A stretch of 64,000 nt of DNA from CAZDKK01 sp964506245 (GCA_964506245.1 CAZDKK010000018.1:1-64000), one strand, 5' to 3'. Shown: positions 8,977 through 20,038, numbered from the stretch's first letter. The notes: generated by a model not told the origin, from the letters alone. Translations and numbers: made by a program.

Positions 8977-10046
8977 CGATTCCTCCTGCTTCTCTGAGGT
9001 TGGGTCTGTCCATGTGACTGCGGGTGACTCTACCCGGCCTGCGCTCCCCCGGCAATGGCGATGGCAACCGCTGGGCGATGCCGCGAGGTCGACGAATGTG
9101 CACCGGAACTGCACTCCTCGCACGCGGACGCTTGACCCTCGACGGGCAAATGCGCCCGTCTCTACGTGCTCCTCGCGTGGCACGGTTCCTGCGCAGTTCA
9201 CCTCCCGTCGGATGTCACCCCGGAACGTACGACGCATGATCACCGGCGCGCATCCACTTCGAACCCAGTGATAGGACGATCGGAGACGACAATTATGTCA
9301 AGACGATCGCCCGACTGACCGGAGCTCGATCTGAGGACGCGGGGGCTCGCCACGCCGGCGGCACTGTATGCCGGCCGCCGCACCCGAGTTCCGGTAGCGT
9401 AGTGACACCGCCGACATCACCTAGGAGTGGTCCCGAAGTGCCCTGGCTCTGCGCCAGCCGCCTCTTGGCCGCGGCGGCAACTCGGCGAGCCATCGGGTGA
9501 TAGTCACGCTTCTTCGGTCTGCCTCCTGGAACTTTCGTACTCCTGCATGAGTCGGCTCTGCTCGAAGCCCGGGCTCATGCCGCGGACTGCTCGCCGGAGC
9601 ACCTCCGCCGGGACGTCCGGTAGGGGGACCGAACATCCCCCATGCCATGGCCTGCGCCTCTGAATCGCGCCTGCTCGACCACTGTTCTAGAGATCCGATT
9701 GTCACAACGTGTTGCATGCGCGGCGACATTCACAGGCGCGAACACACCTCGCCAGATGGAGCGCGGATCGACAGCGCGGCGAGGAAGTCGCGAGGGTGGA
9801 CGCGCGCGGGTCACAGCGACCCGCCCTTTGCGGCCGGAGTGCAGAAGTACGAAGGAACGACCGTGGGAGGCAGCCGGTACGATCCCGTTCCACTGCAGGG
9901 TGTGACTCTGCCCACCGGAAGCTCGAATGCGAGCTCCGCCCGGAAAAGAATGGACACAGGAGTGCCCTTGCCTCTTGAAGCTGGTCGTGCTACTCATGGA
10001 TTGCTCCTGTCGCCCGCGGTTGAGTTCACAGTCTTGGGAGGTCGCA
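8977..10046. other. Long non-coding stretch
   Basis: About 1.07 kb without a convincing gene. Open frames here lack ribosome sites and resemble no known protein. One hairpin is visible: GACGGGC 9141-9147 and GCCCGTC 9154-9160 around a 6-nt loop. I find no tRNA, repeat array or clear promoter. Confidence 0.55.
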
Positions 10047-10745
10047 ATGCGTGCTCATATGAATGTACTCTGCATACTCTGCATGCCCGTCTGTGCCGAA
10101 CTCGCACTTGCCCAAAGTGGGTACCCGGATCCGGAGCGTTCCGTCGTGAGTCCATTGGACAGCATGGCGTATCCACGCTTCATCGGAACATCGTCTGAGG
10201 AGAACGACATCTTCTGCAGGGTCACGGTCACCGTGAACGATGAGTACGGGGCCCCGATCGCTGGAGCCTACGTATTCATCTACAGCGCGGAGAGCTGCTG
10301 CGAGGCCATTTGCCAGTGCAGCAACGCCGTTTTCGATGGGTACACCAACTCAAGCGGCACCATTGATCTCTACTGGAAGAGGAATGGATGCTGCAACTAC
10401 CCCGATGCGGGTCAAGTAGTTGCCTACTCCCCGACATACCCCAGCGCAGGTGTAGTGCTCAGGTCGGTCGACATGCTCGTCAGTCCTGATTTTGACGGTG
10501 CTGCTGGGAACTGCCAAACGGAGATCGAAGACTGGACGTTCTTCGGATCTCAATATGGAGAAGGACCCGGCAACCCCAGTATCTGTTCCGACTACAACGG
10601 AGACGGGCGGGTGGGCCCGGGCGACTTGGTAGTTTTCGGATCGGCATGGGGATCTGTGTGCCCCCCCTATGACACGCAGGAGGAGGCCGCCGCCTCTAGC
10701 GCCCGAGATTCTTGCGGAATGCCCGGAGCAAGGCGCGCTTGGTAG
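10047..10745 (+). CDS. Small secreted protein with a dockerin-like calcium loop
   Basis: Exported protein of 232 residues. A signal peptide of about 23 residues ends ELALAQ. The middle (about 58-150) is a Cys-rich beta domain with VTVTVNDEYGAPIAGAYVFIY, like a carboxypeptidase-regulatory or Ig-like fold, and cysteine clusters ESCCEAICQC and GCCNYP. Near the end, DYNGDGRVGPGDLVVFGSAWG is one EF-hand-type dockerin repeat; two would be expected for a full dockerin, so it may be a cell-surface or matrix tag. GGGAGG at 10036-10041 supports the ATG at 10047, although the frame is open 120 nt further upstream. The function is not recognised beyond this. Confidence 0.7.
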   Translation: MRAHMNVLCILCMPVCAELALAQSGYPDPERSVVSPLDSMAYPRFIGTSSEENDIFCRVTVTVNDEYGAPIAGAYVFIYSAESCCEAICQCSNAVFDGYTNSSGTIDLYWKRNGCCNYPDAGQVVAYSPTYPSAGVVLRSVDMLVSPDFDGAAGNCQTEIEDWTFFGSQYGEGPGNPSICSDYNGDGRVGPGDLVVFGSAWGSVCPPYDTQEEAAASSARDSCGMPGARRAW

Positions 10746-11413
10746 GTCGCTGTCGACGGTGCCGGCGGAGGGCACTTGATCGGGAGATCAAGAGGCATCG
10801 GACTCGGGCAGCCATGGCCAGGTGAACCGCGCTGGCCTCGCGCATGGGCCGCGAATGCGCCCCCTGCTTCGGCAAGAGCTTTCTGCCGTTCAAGATGGCT
10901 CGGGGGAAGGTCGCACGATTTCGACATAGCCTCAGGGGCATGCGGGTCGGGATGCTAACGGGGGTGCTCGCGCACGTCTTGACCTGGTCTTGCTGCAAGG
11001 GTCTTCATCGCATGCTGGCAGTGTGGCGATGCATACGAACGTCCTAGAGGTCACCTGCTTCTCTGAGCTTGAGGACGTCCTCGAGCCTGCAGGCTAATTG
11101 ACCTGGCTGGCTCTGCGACAGTAGTAGGTAGGCCTGCCACTCAAGTGCCCGGCGGATCCGTGTACGCTGGCCGACCGCGCCAACCGGAAGGACGCCACGC
11201 TTGGCCCACACCGACACAGCTGTCGAATCCGCACACCGACTGCGCTCTCGGCACGCCCTCGTGCCCGGACAAGACCCCAAGTGCAGTCCCGCGCTCACGT
11301 GCGTCAACTGGCACGCTTCCTGCCTCTACACCCCGCGGCGGGCGGTGCTCCCATCCTCCGGATCCTTGAGACCAGGGCTCGCCCGCGAGGATGTCGACGG
11401 CAGGAGGTTTGCG
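10746..11413. other. Non-coding stretch with one hairpin
   Basis: About 670 nt between the dockerin-like gene and a lipoprotein gene. Short open frames lack ribosome sites. The only clear structure is the hairpin at 10775-10792. Confidence 0.5.
10775..10792 (+). terminator. Hairpin after the dockerin-like gene
   Basis: CTTGATC, loop GGGA, GATCAAG: a perfect 7-bp stem 30 nt past the stop codon. No T-run follows. Confidence 0.45.
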
Positions 11414-12292
11414 ATGAGGACCAGGATCCAACCATGGGGCGGCCCAATGGGAGTCGGCCTGATGGCCGTCGCCCTCTGTGCTCTGTCAGCCGGCCTCGGC
11501 TGCGGGCCGGCCGAGCTCGAGAGCCGCTGGAGCGGAAGCGAGGTGCGGATCGATGGCGTGGGCACAGAGTGGGAAGGGCAGACGACCGACTACAGCGACC
11601 AGCACCTCGCGGTCGGTGTCCGCAACGACAACGAGCATCTCTACGCCGCGCTCTTCATCAGCGATCTGCGCCTGCAGGCCCAGGTGCTGACGCGCGGCCT
11701 GACGATCTGGTTCGATCCGTCCGGGCAGAAGCTCAAGACCTTCGGGATCCGCTGCCCCGCCGCACTGGCGGGGGACCAGGCCCACGAGTTCACCCGCACC
11801 CTGCTCGACGGCGGCGACGTCGACTCTCTGATCGACGCCTACAAGGTGCAGGCCGACCAGGTGCAGCTTCTCGGGGGCGAGAGTGACGCCGCCTCCCCGG
11901 TCCCCATGGGCGCGAGCGGAGTCGAGGTCGCCTTTGGAGTCTGCGGGGGTCTGCTGACGTACGAGCTCGAGGTGCCCCTGGCGCCCAGCGCATCGAACCC
12001 AACTGCTGCGATACGGGTGCAACCCGGCGGAAGCTTCAGCGTCGGGCTCGAGACCAGAGGCTCCTGGCGCGAGGGGATGCGGGGCGCAGGCCCAGGCGGC
12101 GCAGGTCCCGGCGGCGGGCCGGGCGGCGGACGCGGCCGAGGACCAAGCGGCAGTCCCCCGGCAGGTGGGCCCGGAGGCCCTCCACCTGGAGGGCCCGGCG
12201 GCTCCGGTGGCCGCGACGGCTCGCAAGGGGCTCCGCAGTGGCTGAGCCTCTGGGCGAAGATCCGCTTGAGCGCCGCACCATCCCCGAAGTAG
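11414..12292 (+). CDS. Probable lipoprotein with a CBM9-like domain and Gly/Pro-rich tail
   Basis: Predicted exported protein of 292 residues. The N terminus has a hydrophobic stretch ending LSAGLGCG, a probable though imperfect lipobox. Residues about 38-210 open with VRIDGVGTEWEGQTTDYSDQHLAVGVRNDNEHLYAALFI, which looks like the DOMON/CBM9-like fold used by surface proteins to bind sugars or haem. Residues about 215-275 are low complexity, made of Gly-Pro-Gly-Gly and Arg, and are followed by a short hydrophobic end. AGGAGG at 11402-11407 marks the ATG. A rho-independent terminator follows 16 nt after the stop. The domain call is by pattern only. Confidence 0.65.
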   Translation: MRTRIQPWGGPMGVGLMAVALCALSAGLGCGPAELESRWSGSEVRIDGVGTEWEGQTTDYSDQHLAVGVRNDNEHLYAALFISDLRLQAQVLTRGLTIWFDPSGQKLKTFGIRCPAALAGDQAHEFTRTLLDGGDVDSLIDAYKVQADQVQLLGGESDAASPVPMGASGVEVAFGVCGGLLTYELEVPLAPSASNPTAAIRVQPGGSFSVGLETRGSWREGMRGAGPGGAGPGGGPGGGRGRGPSGSPPAGGPGGPPPGGPGGSGGRDGSQGAPQWLSLWAKIRLSAAPSPK

Positions 12293-12308
12293 CCACCGTG
12301 TGCGGATT

Positions 12309-12329
12309 CCGCAGTCGGCTGCGGTTTTT
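12309..12329 (+). terminator. Rho-independent terminator
   Basis: CCGCAG, loop TCGG, CTGCGG, then TTTTT. A textbook intrinsic terminator 16 nt after the lipoprotein stop, separating it from the efflux operon. Confidence 0.8.
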
Positions 12330-12387
12330 GCCGTCGACTCCGGGAGTTCTAGGGATGTAACCTGTCATTCTGATTGATGTTACTCGG

Positions 12388-12403
12388 AGGTACGGTTTCT
12401 GCA
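12388..12403 (+). promoter_or_regulatory. Candidate sigma-54 (-24/-12) promoter of the efflux operon
   Basis: AGGTACGGTTTCTGCA matches the sigma-54 consensus TGGCACG-N4-TTGCA with the required 10 nt between the GG (12389-12390) and GC (12401-12402) pairs. The A-C-G after the GG and the T and A around the GC also match. It lies 72 nt before the first gene of an operon whose last gene is an NtrC-type activator carrying the GAFTGA sigma-54 contact motif. Confidence 0.55.
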
Positions 12404-12474
12404 TCCTGAGCGGGCGACTGGAAGGTCATGCGACCTGAATTCGCCCCCGCGGGCGATCAGCAAGGAGAGCCAGC

Positions 12475-13800
12475 ATGCGGAAATGGTGGATCGCGGGCCT
12501 GGTGGTGGTGGCGGCTGCTGCGCTCGTGTGGGTATTCGTGATCCGCGGGCGCGGGGAGAAGGTCTCCTACCGCTTCGTCGAGGTCACGCGCGGCGACGTG
12601 CAGTCGGTCGTCTCCAGCACGGGAACGCTGCAAGCCACGACGACCGTCGAGGTCGGCACCCAGGTTTCGGGCAAGATCGCGGAGATCTACGTCGACTTCA
12701 ACGACCACGTCGTGAAGGACCGACTCCTGGCGCGCATCGACCCGCTGATCCTCCAGCAGGAAGTGCGGGCCGCCGAGGCCAGCATGGAGCGCAATCAAGC
12801 CGAGTACGCCCAGGCTGTGCGCGAGTTTGAGCGCATCAACCGCCTCTACGAGCGCCAGGTGGCCACCGAGAGCGAGTACTCGACCGCGCAGTATCAGCGC
12901 GACGTGGCCCAGGCCTCGCTCAAGTCGTCGCAGATCAACCTCGAGCGGGCACGTCAGAACTTGAGCTACACGGAGATCCGTGCCCCGATCAACGGCGTCG
13001 TCGTGAATCGCGCGGTCGACGTCGGCCAGACGGTGGCTGCCAGCTTCTCGGCCCCGCAGCTCTTCCTCATCGCGGAGGACCTCTCGAAAATGGAGATCCT
13101 CGCCTCGGTCGACGAGAGCGACATCGGGAAGATCTACAAGGGGCAGCCCGTCGAGTTCACGGTCCAGGCCCACCCGAACGATACCTTCTCCGGCATGGTC
13201 GATCAGGTGCGGCTGCAGTCCACCATCTCGGAGAACGTCGTCAACTACTCGGTCGTGATCGCCGTCGACAACCAGGACGGGCGCCTCCTGCCCGCGATGA
13301 CGGCCACGGTCGAGTTCATCATTGCGCAGGCCAAGGACGTGCTGAGAGTCCCGAACTCCGCCCTGCGCGTGAAGCCCACCGAGGAGATGGCGTCGGTTGT
13401 GCGGGCGCAGATGGCTGAGCGTCGGCAGCAGCGCGAGGCCCAGGGAGGGGCCGACGTGGCTCGCGCCGCGGGGGCCGGCGCGCCGGGCGGGGCGGACAGG
13501 GCCGGCGGCCAGCATGGCGCCAACCCGGGCACGGGCTGGGCCATGTCCGGCGCCGCCGCTGGTTCGAGGGGGCCGACGCTCCTGTGGTTCCTCGATGATA
13601 GCGGCAAGGCGACCGCGCGGCCCGTGCGCGCGGGGATCACCGACGGTCAGTACACCCAGATCGAGGGCCCCGCGGAGATCAAGGAGGGGCTGCAGGTGAT
13701 CGCCGCCATCGTGGGCGGATCGAGCGCGACCACCCCAGCGACCAATCCCTTCCAGCAAACGCAGCAGCGGCAGGGCCCTCCCCCGCCTCCGGGCATGTAG
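12475..13800 (+). CDS. Efflux periplasmic adaptor (MacA/HlyD type)
   Basis: Periplasmic adaptor of 441 residues joining an inner-membrane ABC transporter to a TolC-type channel. One N-terminal membrane segment is followed by the split lipoyl domain (VEVGTQVSGKIAEIYVDFND at about 58-77, and TEIRAPINGVVVNRAVDVGQ near 165), a coiled-coil hairpin of about 75 residues between them, and beta-barrel and membrane-proximal domains. A Gly/Ala/Arg-rich insertion (about residues 320-360) separates the barrel from the C-terminal part. AAGGAG lies 6 nt before the ATG. It is the first gene of a six-gene unit, with 10 nt to the ATPase gene. The architecture matches MacA rather than an RND-pump adaptor because an ABC pair follows. 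Confidence 0.93.
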   Translation: MRKWWIAGLVVVAAAALVWVFVIRGRGEKVSYRFVEVTRGDVQSVVSSTGTLQATTTVEVGTQVSGKIAEIYVDFNDHVVKDRLLARIDPLILQQEVRAAEASMERNQAEYAQAVREFERINRLYERQVATESEYSTAQYQRDVAQASLKSSQINLERARQNLSYTEIRAPINGVVVNRAVDVGQTVAASFSAPQLFLIAEDLSKMEILASVDESDIGKIYKGQPVEFTVQAHPNDTFSGMVDQVRLQSTISENVVNYSVVIAVDNQDGRLLPAMTATVEFIIAQAKDVLRVPNSALRVKPTEEMASVVRAQMAERRQQREAQGGADVARAAGAGAPGGADRAGGQHGANPGTGWAMSGAAAGSRGPTLLWFLDDSGKATARPVRAGITDGQYTQIEGPAEIKEGLQVIAAIVGGSSATTPATNPFQQTQQRQGPPPPPGM

Positions 13801-13810
13801 GAGGGGCGCG

Positions 13811-14635
13811 ATGGCCACGCGGAACCTGACCAGGACACGGGGCATGGGCCCCGGAGACGGAATCGGAGTGCGGGGCACCGAACCTCAGCACGTCATCGAG
13901 GCGCGGGACCTCACGAAGGTCTACCGCATGGGGCACAACGAGGTCTGGGCCCTGCACGGCGTGACGCTCGAGGTCTCGCCCGGCGAAATGATCGCCATCA
14001 TGGGGGCATCCGGATCGGGCAAATCGACGCTGATGAACATCCTGGGCTGCCTCGACCGGCCGACATCGGGCTCGTATCTGCTCGACGGCACCCGCGTGGA
14101 GCTGCTGGGCCGCAACGATCTGGCCGACATCCGCAATCGGAAGATCGGGTTCGTGTTCCAGACCTACAACCTGCTCGCGCGCACCAGTGCCCTGGACAAC
14201 GTCGAGATTCCCCTGCTCTACGACCGGTCCGGCCAGCGGCTGGACACGCGCCGGCTGGCCGCGGAGGCGCTCGCACGCGTGGGGCTGGCGGATCGGGCCG
14301 CGCACGAACCCGGCGAGCTCTCGGGCGGCCAGCAGCAGCGTGTGGCCATCGCGCGGGCGCTGGTGACGCGGCCGGCGATCATCCTGGCCGACGAGCCGAC
14401 CGGGAACCTGGACACGCACACCTCCATCGAGGTGATGGAGCTCTTCCAGACGCTCAACCAGGAGGGCGTCACGCTGCTCATCGTCACCCACGAGCACGAC
14501 ATCGCTCAATACGCCAAGCGCATCATCGAGCTGCGGGACGGGCAGGTGGTCCGGGACGTGCCGGTCGAGAACCGGCGCGACGCGGCCCGCGACGTCCGGC
14601 AGTTCAGAGGCGCCCAACCGGCAGGTGTGTCATGA
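13811..14635 (+). CDS. ABC transporter ATP-binding protein (MacB/LolD type)
   Basis: ATPase of 274 residues powering the MacAB-like exporter. Walker A GASGSGKST at 65-73, Q-loop VFQTYNLL, signature LSGGQQQR, Walker B IILADEP with catalytic Glu, and switch His in VTHEHD are all intact. An N-terminal extension of about 27 residues precedes the domain; an internal start near the VIEARDLTKVY segment is possible, but GGAGGGG before the ATG at 13811 supports the longer form. In MacB the ATPase and permease are one chain; here they are split, with an ATGA overlap to the permease gene at 14632-14635. Confidence 0.96.
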   Translation: MATRNLTRTRGMGPGDGIGVRGTEPQHVIEARDLTKVYRMGHNEVWALHGVTLEVSPGEMIAIMGASGSGKSTLMNILGCLDRPTSGSYLLDGTRVELLGRNDLADIRNRKIGFVFQTYNLLARTSALDNVEIPLLYDRSGQRLDTRRLAAEALARVGLADRAAHEPGELSGGQQQRVAIARALVTRPAIILADEPTGNLDTHTSIEVMELFQTLNQEGVTLLIVTHEHDIAQYAKRIIELRDGQVVRDVPVENRRDAARDVRQFRGAQPAGVS

Positions 14636-15849
14636 AGTCGTTGACGCTGATCCGGATCGCCGGCCGCAGCATCCTGAAGAACAAGATGCGCACGCTGCTC
14701 ACCATGTTGGGGGTCATCATCGGCGTCGGCGCCGTCATCATGATGGTGGCGATCGGCGCCGGCGCCCAGAGTCAGATCGAGCAGCGCATCCGCGGCCTGG
14801 GCACCAACATGCTGGTCGTCACCCCCAGCTTCACCTCGCAGCAGGGCGTGAGCCAGGGGGCACAGAGCTTCAACCGCCTCAGGCTGGACGACGCCGAGGC
14901 GATTCGCAACCAGGGCTTTCTGCTCGCCGCGGTCTCGCCTGTCATCATGACGCGCACGCAGGCGGTCAGCGTGCAGGGCAACTGGCGCACCTTTGTCTAC
15001 GGCGTTCACCCCGACTACCAGACGATCCGCGACTGGAAAGTCGCGTCGGGCAGCTTCTTCACCACCACCGACACGCGCGGCATGCGGAAAGTCGTCGTGG
15101 TCGGCAAGACGGTCGCCAACGCGTTGTTTCCGGACGAGGATCCCGTCGGTCGCGAGATTCGGCTCCGGCACGTGCCCTTCACGATCATCGGGGTCCTGGA
15201 GTCCAAGGGGCAGACCGCGGGCGGGTCGGATCAGGATGACCTGATTCTGGCCCCCTACACCACCGTCAACACCCGCCTCTCGGGCCACCAGTTCATCGCC
15301 CAGATCCTGGCCAGCGCCGTCTCGGCCGCCGAAATCCCAGCCGCCCAGGAGGAGATCCGCGCCATCATGCGCGACGCCCACGATCTCGGCGAGAACGAAG
15401 CCGACGACTTCCAGGTGCGCACCCAGGATGATCTGGCCGAGGCGGCTCAGGAGACGACGAAGGTGATGACGCTGCTCCTGTCCGCGATCGCCAGCATCTC
15501 CCTCCTGGTCGGCGGCATCGGGATCATGAACATCATGCTCGTCTCGGTGACCGAGCGAACGCGTGAGATTGGCCTGCGCCTCGCCCTGGGAGCCCGCGGC
15601 AGCGACGTGCTGACGCAGTTCCTGGTCGAGAGCGTGGTGATGAGCCTGACGGGCGGGTTGATCGGGGTGGCCGTGGGATTCGCCGGCAGCGCCCTGATTG
15701 GGGCCATCACCGGCTGGAGCACCGTGATCTCGCCCGCCACGGTGTTGCTCGCCCTGGTTTTCGCTGCCTCGGTGGGCATCTTCTTCGGCTACTACCCCGC
15801 TCGGCGGGCGGCCGCCCTCGATCCGATCGAGGCGTTGCGCTACGAGTAG
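14632..15849 (+). CDS. ABC transporter permease (MacB/FtsX type)
   Basis: Inner-membrane permease of 405 residues. One N-terminal membrane segment (about 20-42) is followed by a large periplasmic MacB-PCD domain (about 43-280). Three C-terminal membrane segments follow, with the family motif GIGIMNIMLVSVTERTREIGLRLALGA around 300-326 and PARRAAALDPIEALRYE at the end. This is the mechanotransmission type that pushes substrates through a periplasmic adaptor. Translation is coupled to the ATPase gene by ATGA, and the TolC-family gene starts 15 nt after the stop. Confidence 0.96.
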   Translation: MKSLTLIRIAGRSILKNKMRTLLTMLGVIIGVGAVIMMVAIGAGAQSQIEQRIRGLGTNMLVVTPSFTSQQGVSQGAQSFNRLRLDDAEAIRNQGFLLAAVSPVIMTRTQAVSVQGNWRTFVYGVHPDYQTIRDWKVASGSFFTTTDTRGMRKVVVVGKTVANALFPDEDPVGREIRLRHVPFTIIGVLESKGQTAGGSDQDDLILAPYTTVNTRLSGHQFIAQILASAVSAAEIPAAQEEIRAIMRDAHDLGENEADDFQVRTQDDLAEAAQETTKVMTLLLSAIASISLLVGGIGIMNIMLVSVTERTREIGLRLALGARGSDVLTQFLVESVVMSLTGGLIGVAVGFAGSALIGAITGWSTVISPATVLLALVFAASVGIFFGYYPARRAAALDPIEALRYE

Positions 15850-15864
15850 CGTGTGGGAGGAACG

Positions 15865-17211
15865 ATGACCGCAACCCGGCTGTTCACCGCGGCGATCCTG
15901 TACGCGGCGCTGATCTGCCCCGCGCTGGCCGGTGAGCCACGCACCATCACCTTCTCCGAGGCGATCGCGATCGCCCTCGAGCAGAACACCACGCTGCGCC
16001 GCACCGAGAACGAGACGGCCCTCGACCGCATCGGTGCGCGCCAGGCCGCTTTGAACTTCCTGCCCGACCTGCGCATGAGCGTCTCGGGTTCCCGCAGATA
16101 CCAGTGGTGGTCCGACGACGTCACGGACTCGTCGGGCAGCGGCTCGTCGAGCAGCGGCTCGCTCAGCGCGGGCCTCTCCTCGGGTCTGACCCTGTTCGAT
16201 GGGCTGGCCAACGTGGCGGAGTTGCGTGAGGCGCGGCTGAAGGAGGAAGCCGGGCGCAAGGAACTCGACCGCGCGCGCCAAACCGTCGTGTTCCAGGTGC
16301 TGACCGGGTACCTCGCCATGATCGAAGCACAGGAACAGCAGCGCGTGCGCGAGGAGAATCTCTCGGCCCAGGAAGACCAGGAGCGCGAGGTGCAGGCCCA
16401 GGTGGACGGCGGCACGCGCCCGATCTCCGACCTCTACCAGCAGCAGGCGAACGTGGCCGCAGCGCGGCTGGCCCTGGTCGAGGCGCGCCAGACGTACGAG
16501 ATGAGCTGCATCGACCTCGTCCAACTGCTCCAGCTCGACCCCAAGGGAACCTACGTCTTCGAGGTGCCCCCGCTGCCGGAGGCCGAGCTGCAAGCACCGG
16601 AGCCGGACCTGGTGACGCTCCTCGACCGGGCGCTCGTCGGGCGACCCGATCTCGATGCCGCCACGATCCGCGAGGAGGCAGCCGGGCAGCGCGTGCGGAT
16701 GGCCCGGGCGGGCTACTGGCCTTCGCTGTCGCTGTCGGCCGGCTACGGCGTCAGCTACAGCGACGCCAGCAGCGGCGACGTCTGGGACCAATTCGAGGAT
16801 CGGCAGTCGGGCTCGCTCGGGTTGTCGCTCTCCTTGCCCCTGTTCGACCGCCTGACCACGCGCCACCAGGTTGAACAGGCCCGGATCAACACCGCCAATG
16901 CCCGGCTCACGTGCGCGGACTTGCGGCAGGAGGTCGCGCTGCAGGTGCGCCGCGCCGTGCTCGACGTGACCGCGGCGCGCGAGCAGCTGCGCGCGGCCGA
17001 TGCCGGGGAACGCGCGGCGCGCCAAGCGCTCGCGGCCAATGAGGAACGCTACGCGGCCGGCGCATCGACGCTGTTCGAGGTGTCGCAATCGCGGGCCGAC
17101 TGGGTGGCCGCGGCCAGCGAGCGCGTGCGCGCACGGTACAACCTCCTGTGGCAGGAACGGGTGCTCGAGTACTACGTCGGCACCCTCGACCCCGCGGGCC
17201 GCCTGTCCTGA
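15865..17211 (+). CDS. TolC-family outer-membrane efflux protein
   Basis: Outer-membrane channel of 448 residues that completes the tripartite exporter. A signal peptide ends near ALAGEP, followed by two homologous helical-barrel halves with long coiled coils (EEAGRKELDRARQTVVFQVL and LTCADLRQEVALQVRRAVLD regions) and the strand segments SGLTLFDGL and LSLSLPLFDRL. The ATG at 15865, behind GGGAGGA, is preferred to the GTG at 15853. It is followed 8 nt later by the sensor kinase gene. Confidence 0.93.
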   Translation: MTATRLFTAAILYAALICPALAGEPRTITFSEAIAIALEQNTTLRRTENETALDRIGARQAALNFLPDLRMSVSGSRRYQWWSDDVTDSSGSGSSSSGSLSAGLSSGLTLFDGLANVAELREARLKEEAGRKELDRARQTVVFQVLTGYLAMIEAQEQQRVREENLSAQEDQEREVQAQVDGGTRPISDLYQQQANVAAARLALVEARQTYEMSCIDLVQLLQLDPKGTYVFEVPPLPEAELQAPEPDLVTLLDRALVGRPDLDAATIREEAAGQRVRMARAGYWPSLSLSAGYGVSYSDASSGDVWDQFEDRQSGSLGLSLSLPLFDRLTTRHQVEQARINTANARLTCADLRQEVALQVRRAVLDVTAAREQLRAADAGERAARQALAANEERYAAGASTLFEVSQSRADWVAAASERVRARYNLLWQERVLEYYVGTLDPAGRLS

Positions 17212-17219
17212 GGGTGCAG

Positions 17220-18563
17220 ATGCGATCGCAGGCGACAGAGGACGGCCGCGTGCCGAGGCGGGTCTTCTCCGAAGGCGTGTGGGCGCACTGGGGTTTGCTC
17301 GTGAGTGCGTTCGCGCTGGGTGGCGTGCTGATCCTGGCCTCTTGGTCCAACTACCAAGCCGCGCGCGACGCCACCTACGCCCTCCACCTCGGCGAGACGC
17401 GGATCTTCGAGCGCGAGATCATGGGCGCACTGCACGACAACGACGACCTGCCCGAGCCGCGCGCGCTGCCCGCGGTCCTCGACAGCTTGCTCTCTCAGCT
17501 ATCGAGCGATGGCCTGCGCTACCTGGCCATGCTCGATGCCGACGGCACCGTCTCCGCCGCGGCGGGCACGCCGCTGGGTGCACCCGGCGCAACCGCAGGC
17601 CAAGGGGACGAGCCGGGCCCGGCCATGAGCACCGTGGGATCGCGCGTGCGGGTCTCCTACTTCCGCCCGTGGATCCCGCGCACCGGACAAGAGCGGCAGC
17701 CATCTCGGCAGCCCCCGCCGGAGGACGAGCCCCGGCGCGAGCGCCGGCACGGCGGCCTCGTCTTCGAGTTCGAGCCCCGGATCGCCATCCATCTCATGGA
17801 CCGCGCCGGCCAGCTCCTGGCCTTCGGGTTGGCCGCGGCCGTGCTCATGATGTTCGTGGGGGCCGTCTCGTGGGGACTGTCGCGCCGCTACGAGCGCGCC
17901 ATGCGCCGTCTCGAACACGAACGCCGCTTGAGCCTGCTCGGCGAGATGTCCGCCGTGCTGGCGCACGAGATCCGCAACCCGCTCGCGTCGCTCAAGGGCC
18001 ACGCGCAGCTCCTGGCCGAGCGACTGCCCGCCGAGGGCAGCGATCGCGGTAAGGCCGAGCGTGTCGTTCGGGAGGCGTCGCGCCTCGAAGCGCTGACGAC
18101 CGACTTGCTGGATTTTGTGCGCCTCGGACCGCTCGATCGCCAGCCGGCGGATCCTGCGGCGCTCTTGCGCCAAGCGGTCGAGGAGGTGGACGCGGAGGGC
18201 TTCGAGCTCGATCTGGCCGGCGCGCCTGATCGCTGGCTGGTCGACGGCCCCCGCCTGCACCAGGCCCTCACCAACCTGCTGCGCAACGCGCGGCAGTCCA
18301 CGCCCCCGGGCGCTCGGAGACCGGTGGCGAGCATGGGCATCGCCGGCCGCGGCCTGTTCATCACCATCCGCGATTTCGGCGACGGCCTGCCGAAGGGGAA
18401 GGAGGACCGTCTCTTCGACCCGTTTTTCACGACGCGGGCGAGCGGTACCGGCTTGGGGTTGGCGGTCGCGCGACGAATCGTCGAGTTGCACAAGGGCGAG
18501 CTCACCGCGGCGAACCATCCGGAGGGCGGGGCGGTGTTCCAGGTGTCGTTGCCGGGCGAGTGA
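17220..18563 (+). CDS. NtrB-type sensor histidine kinase
   Basis: Membrane-bound kinase of 447 residues that probably senses an envelope signal linked to the exporter. Membrane segments at about 24-43 and 199-221 flank a periplasmic sensor of about 155 residues. No HAMP domain is evident. The phosphoacceptor His249 lies in HEIRNPLASLKGH, followed by the N box (NLLRNARQS), G1 (DFGDGLPKG), F (LFDPFFTT) and G2 (GTGLGLAVARR) boxes. The start may also be GTG 17214; neither has a strong ribosome site, and both lie just after the TolC-type stop. Its partner is the NtrC-type regulator 46 nt downstream. Confidence 0.93.
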   Translation: MRSQATEDGRVPRRVFSEGVWAHWGLLVSAFALGGVLILASWSNYQAARDATYALHLGETRIFEREIMGALHDNDDLPEPRALPAVLDSLLSQLSSDGLRYLAMLDADGTVSAAAGTPLGAPGATAGQGDEPGPAMSTVGSRVRVSYFRPWIPRTGQERQPSRQPPPEDEPRRERRHGGLVFEFEPRIAIHLMDRAGQLLAFGLAAAVLMMFVGAVSWGLSRRYERAMRRLEHERRLSLLGEMSAVLAHEIRNPLASLKGHAQLLAERLPAEGSDRGKAERVVREASRLEALTTDLLDFVRLGPLDRQPADPAALLRQAVEEVDAEGFELDLAGAPDRWLVDGPRLHQALTNLLRNARQSTPPGARRPVASMGIAGRGLFITIRDFGDGLPKGKEDRLFDPFFTTRASGTGLGLAVARRIVELHKGELTAANHPEGGAVFQVSLPGE

Positions 18564-18609
18564 AGTCACAGAACCAAGGCGACGCTGACCGGGGAGTGAG
18601 GCCAGGCAC

Positions 18610-19941
<1,332 letters not shown>

Positions 19942-19944
19942 ACG

Positions 19945-19972
19945 GGGGGATGGAGCGCGCGCCCCATCCCCC
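19945..19972. terminator. Bidirectional hairpin between convergent genes
   Basis: GGGGGATGG at 19945-19953 pairs with CCATCCCCC at 19964-19972 around a 10-nt loop. It sits between the end of the efflux operon and the end of the surface-protein gene. Confidence 0.55.
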
Positions 19973-20038
19973 GCTGTGCGAGCTTTCGGACCCCGCCTCC
20001 TGCCGCGCCCGGCGGCGCGGGAGTCCGCGCTCGTCGGG

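Noticed and set aside
9427..10198. Several overlapping small frames in the gene-poor stretch
   Set aside because: No ribosome sites, no family similarity, mutually overlapping on both strands.
13811..15849. A frameshift splitting a single MacB gene
   Set aside because: The ATPase has a full C-terminal end and the permease a normal N-terminal membrane segment, joined by a standard ATGA overlap; split forms are common.
14506..17088. 860-residue minus-strand frame opposite the ABC permease and TolC genes
   Set aside because: Composition shadow: rich in Arg, Ala, Gly, no domains; the plus strand holds well-known families with ribosome sites.
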